This document shows, in pieces, positions 28,970 through 38,085 of a DNA stretch of 64,000 nucleotides (positions within the stretch are counted from its first letter, which is position 1; each line of letters starts with the position of its first letter). The notes under the pieces were generated by a model. The model ran no database searches and was not told the DNA's origin. It worked only from the letters and a program-made list of their open reading frames with translations. The position numbers were made by a program, and so were the translations under genes. Source of the stretch: Methylobacterium bullatum (lineage in GTDB: Bacteria > Pseudomonadota > Alphaproteobacteria > Rhizobiales > Beijerinckiaceae); assembly GCA_902712845.1 (NCBI GenBank), contig LR743504.1, positions 1,090,001 through 1,154,000 on the forward strand, read 5' to 3'.

Positions 28970-30865
28970 ATGTCCATCACCCGGTTGTCGCACGACGCAT
29001 CCCAAGCCGGAATCCCGGACCCGGCGATTCCCGCGATCCGGCCGAGCGAGACGCCCTCGTTCGAGGCGCCGTCGCTGCTGCGGCGGCGGCTTCTGCTGGC
29101 GGTGCCGACCCTGGTCACCGCGGCCGCGATCGTCTGGCTCGCCCTGTCCGCCTATGGACGCCCCGACGGCGCCCTGGGCTGGGCCGTGCTGGTGCTGTTC
29201 GGCCTGGTGATGACGTGGCAATCCTACGTCGCCTGGCAATACGTCTACGGACTCGTGGCGGCGGGGCTGGGCGATGCCGCCAAATCCGCGATCGAGATCC
29301 GCTCGGCCACGGTGCCGGCCACCGCCTCGGGTCAGAGCCGCACGGCGGCCGTGGTAGCGATCCATGCTGAGGACGCGGTGGCGGTGTTCGCCGCCCTGCG
29401 CGTCATGGCCCGCTCGCTTCAGCGCGGCGGCGGCGACGGGTCCGATATCGACATCTTCGTCCTCTCCGACACGCGTGACGGTGCCATCGCGGCGGTGGAG
29501 GAGCATGAATTCGCTCGGATCGAGGCCTGGGCGCGTCTGAACGGCCCCGGCCTGCCGCGCGTCCGCTACCGGCGGCGCCAGGACAATGCGGGGCGCAAGG
29601 CCGGCAACATCGCCGAGTTCTGCAAATCCTACGGCTCAGAATACGATTTCATGATCGTGCTCGACGCCGACAGCCTGATGACCGGCGCCACCATGCGCCG
29701 CCTCGCCCGGCTGATGGAGGAGGCGCCCAAGGTCGGTCTGATCCAGACCGTCTCCTACGCCACCGGCCGGGACACGCTCTTCGCCCGCATCCAGCAATTC
29801 GCCGTGCGGCTCTACGCGCCGCTGTCGATCCGCTGCCTCGAGACCTGGCAGGGGGCGGATGGAAGCTATTGGGGCCACAACGCGATCCTGCGGGTCGCGG
29901 CCTTCGCCGACAATGCCGAACTGCCGGTGCTGCCCGGCAAGGCGCCACTGGGCGGCGAGATCCTGTGCCACGACATCGTCGAGGGCGCGCTCCTGCGCCG
30001 GGCCGGATGGGAGGTCCGCCTCCTGCCCGAGATGGGCGGCACCTGGGAGGAGATGCCGACGAACCTCGTCGATCTCCTCGGGCGCGAGCGGCGCTGGTGC
30101 CAGGGCAACATGCAGCACCTGCGCGTCACCACCCTGCCGGGTCTGCGGGCCGCGAGCCGCTGGCACCTGGTCGTTGGCATCCTGTCCTACCTCGCATGCC
30201 CGCTCTGGGTGCTGTTCCTCGCCGCTGCCTCGATCCAGGCCGCCGTGACCGGCGATCTCGGCCTGCTGGCCTACGGGCTCACCGGGACGGGCCTCGCCGC
30301 CCATGCGCTGGCCGCCCTCGTCGTCACCGTGATGGCCCTGCCGAAACTCCTCAGCCTCGGCCATGTCCTGGCCTCGCCGACCCGCCGCGCGGCTTTCGGC
30401 GGCACTGCCTCGCTGCTGAAGAGCGCGGCGCTCGAACAGATCGTCTGGGTGCTGCTCTGGCCGGTCATGACGGTCTTTGCCGCCGGCGCGGTCGCCACCA
30501 CCTTCATCGGCCGCGTGGTGCGCTGGGATTCGCAGGCACGCGACGACCGGCAGGTGCCGTGGTCCGAGGCGATCCGCCTGCAGGTGGACGCCCTGGTGGC
30601 GGGCGCCCTGCTCGCCGGTCTGCTCGTTTATGCGGGCGACCTCTGGCTCGCCCTGTGGATGGGGCCGGTGGCCCTCGCGCTCCTCACGAGCCCGGCCTTC
30701 AGCGTACTGACCAGCCGCGCCGATCTCGGCCGCGCCTCGCAGGGGAACGGCCTGTTCCTCTCCATCGACGACACGGACCGCGCCCCCGAACTCCTAGACC
30801 TGGCCTCGGTCCGCCGGGGCGAGGAGCGGGGCCTGCGCCTCCAACAGGAAGCCTGGGCACACTGA
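28970..30865 (+). CDS. opgH: Glucan biosynthesis glucosyltransferase OpgH (MdoH)
   Basis: This inner-membrane family-2 glycosyltransferase makes the beta-glucan backbone of osmoregulated periplasmic glucans from UDP-glucose. The protein is 631 residues, with two N-terminal helices, a cytoplasmic catalytic domain and several C-terminal helices. Catalytic landmarks are VLDADSLMTG (DxD), LCHDIVEGALLRRAGWEVRL (acid base and substrate region) and RERRWCQGNMQHL (the RWCQGN equivalent of Q/RxxRW). It is shorter than the enterobacterial enzyme (about 850), as is usual in alphaproteobacteria. Divergent partner is the OpgD-family gene. Confidence 0.93.
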   Translation: MSITRLSHDASQAGIPDPAIPAIRPSETPSFEAPSLLRRRLLLAVPTLVTAAAIVWLALSAYGRPDGALGWAVLVLFGLVMTWQSYVAWQYVYGLVAAGLGDAAKSAIEIRSATVPATASGQSRTAAVVAIHAEDAVAVFAALRVMARSLQRGGGDGSDIDIFVLSDTRDGAIAAVEEHEFARIEAWARLNGPGLPRVRYRRRQDNAGRKAGNIAEFCKSYGSEYDFMIVLDADSLMTGATMRRLARLMEEAPKVGLIQTVSYATGRDTLFARIQQFAVRLYAPLSIRCLETWQGADGSYWGHNAILRVAAFADNAELPVLPGKAPLGGEILCHDIVEGALLRRAGWEVRLLPEMGGTWEEMPTNLVDLLGRERRWCQGNMQHLRVTTLPGLRAASRWHLVVGILSYLACPLWVLFLAAASIQAAVTGDLGLLAYGLTGTGLAAHALAALVVTVMALPKLLSLGHVLASPTRRAAFGGTASLLKSAALEQIVWVLLWPVMTVFAAGAVATTFIGRVVRWDSQARDDRQVPWSEAIRLQVDALVAGALLAGLLVYAGDLWLALWMGPVALALLTSPAFSVLTSRADLGRASQGNGLFLSIDDTDRAPELLDLASVRRGEERGLRLQQEAWAH

Positions 30866-31093
30866 GGAGCCGGCATCTCCGCGCCGCGGTGAGGTTAGAG
30901 GGGCGAGAGGCTCGGAGTTCGGAGCTCGGTCCAAACCCAATCGGCTTGACCGTGCGGAGGGCTGCTCAGGGTGGCGAGCGGGCCCTGATTGTTCGCCTCG
31001 AAGCGGACGTTGCGCCACCGACCCAACTCGGTCCTCCCGACGAAAAGGCAGGATGCGCATAAGCGGACGGGGCGGACACCTCACGCTGTGCGT

Positions 31094-32065
31094 CTAGGGC
31101 CGGGCAAAGCGCGCCCGGAACTCACCAGGGCTGATACCGATGCGTTTGCGGAAGTGGTGCCGTAAAGTGTCGGCCCCGCCCAGCCCGACGGCGGCAGCGA
31201 TCTCATCAATGCCGAGGCGACCCGCGGCGAGAAGGCGCTTGGCCTCTTCAATCCGCTCGGCGGCAAGCCACTCGCCCGGCGGTGACCCCGTCGCTTCCAT
31301 GAAGCGTCTGACGAACGTACGCAGGCTCATGCGGCACTCCTCGGCCATGCGCGTCAGCGGCCACGACGCGCCCAGTTGTGCCCGCATCTGGTCGAGCAAG
31401 GGCGCTACCTCGCTGCTCCGCCGCACCGGCACGGGGCGTTCTAGGAACTGCGCCTGCCCGCCCGTGCGGTGGGCGGGCATCACGAGGCGGCGCGCCACCG
31501 AGTTCGCAGCCTCCGGCCCGTAATCCTGACGCACGATCTCAATCAGAAGGTCGAGCCCTGCTGCACTTCCGGCGGAGGTGAAGACGCGCCCATGGGATTG
31601 GTAGAGCGAGGCATGATCGACCGTGATCTCGGGATGGCGCTCCCGCAAGGCCTCGGCGTAGCGCCAGTGCGTCGTAGCCGACCCGCCATCGAGGAGCCCC
31701 GTCGCGGCGAGCACGAACGCGCCGGAGCAAATGGAGACGAGCCGCGCCCCGCGCTCATGGGCCGTTCGCAACCGGCGGCAGAGGTCCTCGGGGACCGGCT
31801 GGTCAGAACCCTTCCAGCCGGGCACCACGATGATGTCGGCGTGTTCGATCAGTTCGATGCCGTGGTCTGGCGTAAGCGTGAAGCCTCCGTGCGCGCGCAG
31901 GGAACCGCCCTCGATGGCGCAACTGGCGAAGCGATACCAAGCCTTACCCATCTCGGGTCGGGGCAGACCGAACACTTCGGCCACGATCCCGAACTCGAAG
32001 GTACAGAGGCCATCGTAGAGAAGGGCGACGGCGAGAGGTCCAGTCGTGTTTGGCACGATCTTCAC
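31094..32065 (-). CDS. GlxA/FtrA-family AraC-type transcriptional regulator
   Basis: This 323-residue regulator combines an N-terminal DJ-1/PfpI-like domain (VALLYDGLCTFEFGIVAEVF, with the nucleophile-elbow-like VSICSGAFVLAATGLLDG) and a C-terminal AraC HTH (AEECRMSLRTFVRRFMEATG, then IDEIAAAVGLGGADTLRHHF). FtrA-type members are commonly found beside rhodanese genes, as here, which suggests it controls the divergent rhodanese. The GTG at 32065 starts just ahead of the domain; the frame stays open to 32158, overlapping the rhodanese start, but that stretch is not conserved-looking. Confidence 0.88.
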   Translation of the reverse strand: MKIVPNTTGPLAVALLYDGLCTFEFGIVAEVFGLPRPEMGKAWYRFASCAIEGGSLRAHGGFTLTPDHGIELIEHADIIVVPGWKGSDQPVPEDLCRRLRTAHERGARLVSICSGAFVLAATGLLDGGSATTHWRYAEALRERHPEITVDHASLYQSHGRVFTSAGSAAGLDLLIEIVRQDYGPEAANSVARRLVMPAHRTGGQAQFLERPVPVRRSSEVAPLLDQMRAQLGASWPLTRMAEECRMSLRTFVRRFMEATGSPPGEWLAAERIEEAKRLLAAGRLGIDEIAAAVGLGGADTLRHHFRKRIGISPGEFRARFARP

Positions 32066-32141
32066 GATGTCTGGCGTTTCAGCCAATTGCAAGCCGAACG
32101 TCGCGCGGGTGACATGGCATGGTCGAACGAGGGAGATTCCC

Positions 32142-32546
32142 ATGCCTACCGCAGTCACTGCCGTGCCACCCGCCCCGAGCGCCCTGGCCCGCGAGCGCTT
32201 CGCCGCCGAGCTCGCTTTCGAGACCGACTGCTGGGACGTGCATGACGCTCTGGCCCGTGGGGCGGACTTCGTGCTGCTCGACGTGCGCGGCCCCGCCCTC
32301 TTCGCCGCAGGTCATGTTCCGGGTGCCATCAACCTGCCCCACGGCAAGATCGTGCGTTCGAAGCTCGAGCAATGGCCGGAGCACACGGTGTTCGTCACCT
32401 ACTGCGCCGGGCCGCACTGCAACGGTGCCGCCAGGGGGGCGCTACGGCTTGCGGAGCTCGGGCGACCCGTCAAGATCATGGCGGGCGGCATCACCGGCTG
32501 GCTCGACGAAGGCTTCGAATTCGCGAGGACCGGAACCGCGTCGTGA
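32142..32546 (+). CDS. Rhodanese-like sulfurtransferase
   Basis: This single-domain rhodanese has 134 residues. The fold signatures are FVLLDVRGPALFAAGHVPGA and INLPHG, and the active-site loop is YCAGPHCNGA with a catalytic Cys. The loop form CAGPHCNGA is typical of the rhodaneses paired with FtrA-type regulators. ATG at 32142 has GGGAGAT upstream. It ends by overlapping the start of a degraded acetyltransferase gene, so the two were probably one operon. The physiological sulfur donor is unknown. Confidence 0.9.
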   Translation: MPTAVTAVPPAPSALARERFAAELAFETDCWDVHDALARGADFVLLDVRGPALFAAGHVPGAINLPHGKIVRSKLEQWPEHTVFVTYCAGPHCNGAARGALRLAELGRPVKIMAGGITGWLDEGFEFARTGTAS

Positions 32547-32990
32547 GCACGCGCGTCCGGAAAGCGATGGCGCTCGATGCGACAGCGCTCCTCGATCTGG
32601 TCCGGGCGCATGCCGCGTTCGAGCGGGGTCGGGCACCCCTGTCGCTTGAAGGCCTCGAGGCGATCCTTTCGGCGGACACCCCACCGGCGCATCTGCTCGT
32701 GGCCGAGGAGCATACCGCACTTGTTGGCTACGCTGCGGTCACATTCGATTTCTTGCTATGGCAAGGGTGTCCCTATGGCCACCTCGACTGCTTGTTTGTC
32801 GTGGCTACAGCGCGTGGTAGGGGGAATCGGCCGGCAACTCTTCGACGCGGCGGTGAGACTTGCGCAGGCGGAGGATATCAATCGGCTCGAATGGCAGACG
32901 CCGGTCTAGAACAAAGATGCCATCCGTTTTTATAGCTGGACTGGGGCACTCGGCATCACGAAGGAGCGGTTCGCGATACCGCTCCGGTGA
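32543..32990 (+). pseudogene. GNAT-family N-acetyltransferase, frameshifted and with a nonsense codon
   Basis: Reading from the GTG at 32543 gives a GNAT start (RVRKAMALDATALLDLVRAH, AALVGYAAVTFDF-like strand, GHLDCLFVVATARGRG). At the acetyl-CoA loop, around 32820-32825 in a run of G, one extra base shifts the frame. The sequence resumes as IGRQLFDAAVRLAQAEDINR and LEWQTPV, then hits TAG at 32907-32909 where related proteins have Trp. The same frame continues NKDAIRFYSWTGALGITKER to a TGA at 32988-32990. Two independent lesions make a sequencing error unlikely as the sole cause. The gene overlaps the rhodanese stop by 4 bases. Confidence 0.85.
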
Positions 32991-33032
32991 TAATGACCGC
33001 TTCTTCGGGTCGGCTCGCCAACGCGAACCCGC

Positions 33033-33494
33033 TCATGGCTTCTCCAGCACCTCGATCGGGTTGGTGCGCTGGCTCGGCCTGGGCTCGGCGGTGGCCGCAC
33101 CGGCATTGCCGTCCGCCTTCTCCCGCCGGGCGCCGGAACTGGTATCGGCGCCGGGTCCGGTGCCCTGGGTCGGCACCGTGCCGCTCGCCAGTTCGAGGCA
33201 GGTCACCATCTCCACGTAGGACGGGTAGCCGCCGGCCTGGAACTGCTTCTCGCACTGACTTTTCGCAGCCGGCGAATAGTCGCCCCAGCGACGCTGGGCT
33301 TCCTTGCGCGCCGCCTCCTCCGAACGGAGGCAACCCTCGACGGTGGAATTGTCACTGACGCTGGCTTCCGCGCGGACCGACGACTTGCAAGTCGCCTGAA
33401 CGTCCAGCTTGGGCGGTCCGTCGGCGGCCTGGGCGGCGCCGGTGAGAGCGACGAGGGCGAGGGCACCGGTCAGAAGGGAAACAGGGAATCGCAT
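33033..33494 (-). CDS. Exported Cys-containing hypothetical protein
   Basis: This protein of 153 residues has a clear Sec signal (MRFPVSLLTGALALVALTGA to AQAAD). Four cysteines (in VQATCKSS, VEGCLRSEE, SQCEKQF and VTCLEL) probably form two disulfides, and the middle resembles small periplasmic proteins with EEAARKEAQRRWGDYSPAAK. The C-terminal 50 residues are low-complexity Gly/Pro/Ala. No family is recognised. It faces convergently into the acetyltransferase pseudogene and follows the PLP enzyme gene in the same direction. Confidence 0.65.
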   Translation of the reverse strand: MRFPVSLLTGALALVALTGAAQAADGPPKLDVQATCKSSVRAEASVSDNSTVEGCLRSEEAARKEAQRRWGDYSPAAKSQCEKQFQAGGYPSYVEMVTCLELASGTVPTQGTGPGADTSSGARREKADGNAGAATAEPRPSQRTNPIEVLEKP

Positions 33495-33592
33495 CGGGTC
33501 GTCCTCGCTCGCATCGCGGCGGCCGTCTGGCGGCGGTCCGTCCCTCGCACAATGCGCGAAGGGCGGGATCGCACCAAGAGCCGACGAGGAAA

Positions 33593-34768
33593 TCAGGCGA
33601 GAGCCGCGTGGAGGTCGGCGAACAGGTCGTCGACATGCTCGATTCCCACAGAGAGCCGCAGGAGGTCGGGGGGACACGGCGTGCCCGGCCCCTCCACCGA
33701 GGCGCGGTGCTCGATCAGGCTCTCGACGCCTCCGAGCGACGTGGCGCGCTTCCACAGGCGCACCCGCGCCGCCGTGGCGATGGCCGCCTCCTCGCCGGCC
33801 GCGACCCGGATCGACAGCATGAAGCCGAAGCCGCCCTCCATCTGGCGCGCCGCCACCGCATGGCCGGGATCGTCGGGCAGGCCGGGATAGAGGACCGACG
33901 CCACGCGCGGATGCACCGCAAAGCGCCGGGCGAGGTCTGCCGCGGAGGCCGATTGCGCGGCGACGCGAAGCGGCAGGGTCCGCAGCGAGCGCATCAGCAG
34001 ATAGGCCTCGAACGGCCCGAGGATCGCCCCGCCGCCAGCACGGATCGCGCCGATGCGCTCCCAGAACGCATCGGCGCGGGCCGAGGCCAGGACACCGGCG
34101 ACCACGTCGGAATGCCCGTTCAGGATCTTGGTGGCCGAGTGCATGACGATGTCGGCCCCGAGCGTCAGGGGCCGCGTGTGGATCGGCGAGGCGGCGGTGG
34201 AATCGATGGCCAGACGCGCCCCCGCCCCGTGCGCGATCTCGGCCGCGGCGGCGATGTCGGTGATGGTCCAGAGCGGATTGCCGGGCGTCTCCACCCAGAC
34301 GAGCTTCGTCGTGCCCGGCCTGATCGCGCCGCGCAGGGCGTCGAGGTCGTCCATGGCGACGAAGTCCAAGCCCCATCCCCGGCGCGGCGCTTCCTGCTGG
34401 AGCCAGCGCTTGAGCGCCCAATACATCACGAGGGGTGCGACGATGTGGTCTCCGGGCTCCAGGGCCGAGAAGACGGCGGTCGCCGCCGCCATGCCGGAGC
34501 CGAACAGCATCGCGCCGGCCTCCGCCTCCTCCAGCATGGCGATGACGGCCTCGGCCTCGCGGGTCGTGGCGTTGTCCGGCCGGGCATAGGAGAAGCCCGA
34601 ACTGTAGCCGTTGTCGGGATCGCGGAGGAACGTCGTCGAGACATGGAGCGGCGCCACCACCGCCCGCGTCACCGGATCGACATGGCTCATGGCCTGCGCG
34701 GCGAGGGTACGCTTGGTGAAGCCAGACTTGGCGTGAGCGGACGAGGGATCCTCGGCGGGTTCGGACAT
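33593..34768 (-). CDS. Trans-sulfuration PLP enzyme (cystathionine gamma-synthase/lyase family)
   Basis: This Cys/Met-metabolism PLP-dependent enzyme of 391 residues belongs with cystathionine gamma-synthase, gamma-lyase and methionine gamma-lyase. The PLP lysine is in MHSATKILNGHSDVVAGV, the cofactor phosphate loop in LFGSGMAAATAVFSAL, the Asp in ARLAIDSTAASP, and SYARPDNATTREAE near the N-terminus is typical. The N-terminal GFTKRTLAAQAMSHVDPVTR matches an alphaproteobacterial subgroup. Which reaction it catalyses cannot be told from motifs. No met or cys gene is adjacent. Confidence 0.88.
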   Translation of the reverse strand: MSEPAEDPSSAHAKSGFTKRTLAAQAMSHVDPVTRAVVAPLHVSTTFLRDPDNGYSSGFSYARPDNATTREAEAVIAMLEEAEAGAMLFGSGMAAATAVFSALEPGDHIVAPLVMYWALKRWLQQEAPRRGWGLDFVAMDDLDALRGAIRPGTTKLVWVETPGNPLWTITDIAAAAEIAHGAGARLAIDSTAASPIHTRPLTLGADIVMHSATKILNGHSDVVAGVLASARADAFWERIGAIRAGGGAILGPFEAYLLMRSLRTLPLRVAAQSASAADLARRFAVHPRVASVLYPGLPDDPGHAVAARQMEGGFGFMLSIRVAAGEEAAIATAARVRLWKRATSLGGVESLIEHRASVEGPGTPCPPDLLRLSVGIEHVDDLFADLHAALA

Positions 34769-34823
34769 GGGTATCGTTCCGGCAAAGGGGCTGCTTGACC
34801 CTGGGGAGAGACGTGGCGAAACA

Positions 34824-34838
34824 ATAGCGGAATGCTAT
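34824..34838. promoter_or_regulatory. Candidate autoregulatory operator of the toxin-antitoxin operon
   Basis: The dyad ATAGC-N5-GCTAT lies 37 bp upstream of the toxin start codon. Its position and size fit an operator bound by the HTH antitoxin, as in other type II modules; binding is inference. Confidence 0.45.
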
Positions 34839-34874
34839 GTTCGACCGCGACGAATTTCGCTATCCGCTCACGTC

Positions 34875-35129
34875 ATGATGCAGGTCGCCTACAGCAAGGA
34901 TGCCGTGAGGGCACTGACCCGAATGCCGGCGAACGTAGCGAGACTCATTCGAACGAAGATCGACGAATATGCCGGACATCCGGTGTCTCAGGTCAACAAC
35001 GTGAAGGCTCTGAGGGGCCATCCCGGCGTCTATCGCCTGCGGGTCGGCGACTGGCGAATCCTGTTCACCCAGGACGGGCAGATCCTCGCCATCATCAAAA
35101 TCGCGCCTCGCGGCAGCGCATACGATTAA
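34875..35129 (+). CDS. RelE/ParE-superfamily toxin
   Basis: This 84-residue type II toxin of the RelE/ParE superfamily is expected to cleave mRNA at the ribosome or poison gyrase. The fold signatures are VAYSKDAVRALTRMP, KALRGHPGVYRLRVGDWRIL and the final IIKIAPRGSAYD. The paired R-LRVGDWRI stretch is typical of RelE-type toxins paired with XRE antitoxins. Start is the ATG at 34875, or the next codon, also ATG. The antitoxin follows 16 bp downstream, toxin first, the HigBA-like order. Confidence 0.85.
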   Translation: MMQVAYSKDAVRALTRMPANVARLIRTKIDEYAGHPVSQVNNVKALRGHPGVYRLRVGDWRILFTQDGQILAIIKIAPRGSAYD

Positions 35130-35145
35130 ATCAGGACGGTTTGCC

Positions 35146-35574
35146 ATGGGTGCCCAGACGATCGTGACGGCAGGAGGCGAGCGGCTCATCGTGTTGCCGG
35201 AAGCGGAATACGAAGCTCTCCTCGAAGCCGCCGAGAATGCGGAGGATCGCCTCGCCGTCACCGAGTTTCAGCGCAAGCTCGCCCTCGGCGAAGAAGAACT
35301 CGTGCCCTCGGCGATCGTCGAACGATTGCTTTCGGGTGAGAATCGCATCCGTGTCTGGCGCGACCATCGCGGCATGACGGCGGCAACCCTCGCGGACAAA
35401 GCCGGCATCGCGCAGGCCTACCTGTCGCAGATCGAGACGGGGAAACGGGAGGGGACGATCGAGACCCTGCGCAGGCTCGCCTCGGCCCTGGCCGTCTCCC
35501 TTGACGATCTCGTCGGGTTCGGGCCCCAGGGGACCGGAACGGAGGATCGCGATACGGGTAAGACATCGGCATGA
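35146..35574 (+). CDS. XRE-family antitoxin
   Basis: This 142-residue antitoxin has two parts. The N-terminal half (TIVTAGGERLIVLPEAEYEA, then LLEAAENAEDR) looks like a Phd-type or toxin-binding segment. The C-terminal XRE helix-turn-helix is about residues 64-122 (VWRDHRGMTAATLADKAGIA, AYLSQIETGKREGTIETLRR). It should neutralise the upstream toxin and repress the operon. Its stop overlaps the start of tspO in an ATGA junction, unusual for a toxin-antitoxin module. Confidence 0.88.
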   Translation: MGAQTIVTAGGERLIVLPEAEYEALLEAAENAEDRLAVTEFQRKLALGEEELVPSAIVERLLSGENRIRVWRDHRGMTAATLADKAGIAQAYLSQIETGKREGTIETLRRLASALAVSLDDLVGFGPQGTGTEDRDTGKTSA

Positions 35575-36086
35575 CCACGTCTCACATTCCGTATCGCTCG
35601 CCGCTCTGTCCGATTGCGAGACTCGCGGTCGCCATCCTGCCGGTGGTGGCGACGTCCGTAATCGGTTCTCTCAGCACCACGCCCAATATCGAGGGCTGGT
35701 ATACCGGCCTGACGAAGCCCGGCTTCAACCCGCCGAACTGGCTGTTCCCGGTGGCCTGGACGATCCTCTACGCGATGATCGCACTGTCGTTCTGGCGCTT
35801 GCTCGGGGCGTATCCGGCGACGGGTCCGACGCGGCGGGCCTGGAATCTGGCGGTCGGTGCCTTCGCCGCCCAGCTGGCGCTCAACGCGGCGTGGTCGCCG
35901 GTCTTCTTCTCGGCCCATGCCCTCGGCTGGGCGGGAATCGTCGCCGGGGCGATGCTGGTGATGATCCTCTGGACCATCCGCCTGTCCTGGCGCTTCGACC
36001 GGTTCGCGGCGTGGCTGCTCGTGCCCTATGCCGCCTGGGTCACCTTCGCGACGGTGCTCACCGTGGCGATCTGGCGGCTGAACTGA
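35571..36086 (+). CDS. tspO: TspO/MBR-family membrane protein
   Basis: TspO is a five-helix outer- or inner-membrane protein that binds tetrapyrroles and, in Rhodobacter, modulates pigment-gene expression with oxygen. The 171-residue protein has the family motifs WYTGLTKPGFNPPNWLFPVA with WTILYAMIALSFW, and LNAAWSPVFFSAHALGWAG. It starts in an ATGA overlap with the antitoxin stop and ends 6 bp from the convergent hemA stop. Linkage with hemA fits a tetrapyrrole role; coupling to the antitoxin is odd. Confidence 0.93.
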   Translation: MTTSHIPYRSPLCPIARLAVAILPVVATSVIGSLSTTPNIEGWYTGLTKPGFNPPNWLFPVAWTILYAMIALSFWRLLGAYPATGPTRRAWNLAVGAFAAQLALNAAWSPVFFSAHALGWAGIVAGAMLVMILWTIRLSWRFDRFAAWLLVPYAAWVTFATVLTVAIWRLN

Positions 36087-36092
36087 CGCTTC

Positions 36093-37436
36093 CTATTCCG
36101 CCGCCTCGACGAACACCGTGCCGGCGCGGGGCAGGTCCAGGGTGTCCCAGGTCTCGGTGAGCGCCGCCGTCAGCTTGGCGATGCGGGCCGCGTCGTGGAA
36201 CGGCGAGGGCGTGATCCGCAGGCGCTCGGTGCCACGCGGCACGGTGGGGTAGTTGATCGGCTGGATGTAGATGCCGTGCTGCTCGAGGAGGTGGTCGGCT
36301 GCCGCTTTGCACAGCTCCGCGTCGCCTACCATCACCGGCACGATATGGGTCTCGGTGGGGAGCACCGGCAGGCCGGCCTCTTCCAGTGCGACCTTGGTGA
36401 GGGCGGCTTGGCGCTGGTGCGCCGTCCGCTCCACCTGTGAGCGCTTGAGGTAGCGTACCGAGGCGCGGGCGGCCGCCGCGATGGCCGGCGGCAGGGCGGT
36501 GGTGAAGATGAAGCCCGGCGCGTGGCTGCGCACGGCGTCGCACAGGACCGTCGAGGCGGTGATGTAGCCACCGACACAGCCGAAGCCCTTGGCCAACGTC
36601 CCCTCGATCACGTCGACCCGGTGCATCACCCCGTCGCGCTCGGCGATGCCGCCGCCGCGATTCCCGTAGAGGCCCACCGCATGGACCTCGTCGAGATAGG
36701 TCATGGCGCCGTATTTGTCGGCCAGATCGCAGATGGCGGCGATGTCGGAGACGTCGCCGTCCATGGAATAGACGCTCTCGAAGGCGATCAGCTTGGGGCG
36801 GTCCCCGGCGGCGATCAGCAGTTCCTCGAGATGGGCGAGATCGTTGTGGCGGAAGATGCGCTTCTCGCAGCCCGAATGGCGCACGCCCTCGATCATCGAA
36901 TTGTGGTTGAACGCGTCCGACAGGATCAGACAGTTCGGGATCAGCTTGGCGATGGTGGAGATGCCGGCCTGGTTCGAGACGTAGCCCGAGGTGAAGACGA
37001 GGCCCGCCTCCTTCCCGTGCAGGTCGGCGAGCTCGCGCTCCAGGTCCACCAGCGGCGAATTGTTGCCGGCGATGTTGCGGGTGCCGCCGGCGCCGACGCC
37101 GCAACGGGCGGCGGTCTTGGTCATGGCCGAGACGACGTCCGGGTGCTGACCCATGCCGAGATAGTCGTTGGAACACCAGACGGTGATCTCGCGGGTGCTG
37201 CCGTCCGGACGGCGCCAGTTGGCCGTGGGGAAGCGCCCGGCGATCCGCTCGATATCGGCGAACACCCGGTAGCGGCGCTCGTCGTGCAGACGGTCCACGG
37301 CCTTGCGGAAGTAGCTCTCGTAATCGGTCCGGCCCTGCCCGAACGACGCGCGGGTGGAGGATCCCTGGCTGGAGGAATCGCGGGGCGTCGTCGTATCGCT
37401 GATCATCGTCATCGCGGGCATCCGATTCACGGGCAT
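36093..37436 (-). CDS. hemA: 5-aminolevulinate synthase
   Basis: This PLP enzyme condenses glycine with succinyl-CoA to 5-aminolevulinate, the first step of the alphaproteobacterial C4 tetrapyrrole pathway. PLP lysine is in [14 protein letters not shown]. Glycine-loop and cofactor segments are [39 protein letters not shown] and [12 protein letters not shown]. The core starts at [20 protein letters not shown], leaving an unusual Ser/Thr-rich N-terminal extension of about 35 residues. Starts at Val3 or the next Met residues are possible. Convergent with tspO. Confidence 0.95.
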   Translation of the reverse strand: MPVNRMPAMTMISDTTTPRDSSSQGSSTRASFGQGRTDYESYFRKAVDRLHDERRYRVFADIERIAGRFPTANWRRPDGSTREITVWCSNDYLGMGQHPDVVSAMTKTAARCGVGAGGTRNIAGNNSPLVDLERELADLHGKEAGLVFTSGYVSNQAGISTIAKLIPNCLILSDAFNHNSMIEGVRHSGCEKRIFRHNDLAHLEELLIAAGDRPKLIAFESVYSMDGDVSDIAAICDLADKYGAMTYLDEVHAVGLYGNRGGGIAERDGVMHRVDVIEGTLAKGFGCVGGYITASTVLCDAVRSHAPGFIFTTALPPAIAAAARASVRYLKRSQVERTAHQRQAALTKVALEEAGLPVLPTETHIVPVMVGDAELCKAAADHLLEQHGIYIQPINYPTVPRGTERLRITPSPFHDAARIAKLTAALTETWDTLDLPRAGTVFVEAAE

Positions 37437-37779
37437 CCGTCCTTCACGCTATGGCCGACCGCATGGCAGCGCCGCTCTTGGCGGCTCCGGCATCCGCTCG
37501 TCTGCATTCAGCAGCAGCATCGTTACAAAGGGCTTGTTCCGAAGCACCAAACTCTCCGCTGCGGGTCTCGACGACCATGATTCCCGCTGGCGCAACGATC
37601 TCGCTTCGCATGGCGCGGAAGGAATCAGACGGTGCTGATTTCGACGCCACGAGCCCGACGATACAGGCGAACTTGGAATTGGTTCAAGTCGACTCCTGCA
37701 TTCCAGCTCTGCGCCTGTTGAGACCGGGTAGCAAAGCCGGTATTTCGCCCTGGCGACGAAGGGTCGCGCAGTGATCGCC
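37437..37779. other. Gap upstream of hemA and the murA-linked small gene
   Basis: This 343-bp divergent intergenic region should hold the promoters for hemA (leftward) and for the small gene plus murA (rightward). No reading frame with good codon use, no clear promoter hexamers and no convincing FNR- or PpsR-type palindromes were seen. Confidence 0.4.
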
Positions 37780-37947
37780 ATGAAGAACGACGCCACGCGC
37801 AATGAACGGCTGAAGGTGGCCCTGCGAGACAACCTGAAGCGTCGCAAGGCCCAGACTCGGGTCCGCGGGCAGGCCACGGCGGCGGCGGAAACCGGCGATG
37901 CCGGCGAGCGATCGGATGCGAAGCCGGATCGCGACGGAGATGGCTGA
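37780..37947 (+). CDS. Small basic protein encoded upstream of murA
   Basis: A 55-residue protein starts MKNDATRNERLKVALRDNLK and continues RRKAQTRVRG, then an acidic Asp/Glu-rich tail. Short proteins with the NERLK-ALRxNLKRRKAQ pattern immediately before murA are common in Hyphomicrobiales; that recollection is the main support. A GTG three codons upstream at 37771 is an alternative start. The function is unknown; the basic amphipathic helix suggests a nucleic-acid or membrane-surface contact. murA starts 138 bp further on. Confidence 0.6.
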   Translation: MKNDATRNERLKVALRDNLKRRKAQTRVRGQATAAAETGDAGERSDAKPDRDGDG

Positions 37948-38085
37948 CGATCCTTTTTCGGACAAAACTCACGTATAGGCGGCTCGATAAGGCCGTGCCG
38001 CGAGCGCACCGCCACCGTTTGCAGAACCAGGTCGGCACCGCCCTCTCGTCACGGGAAGGGGCAGCACGCCGCGCGAAGGACGACG

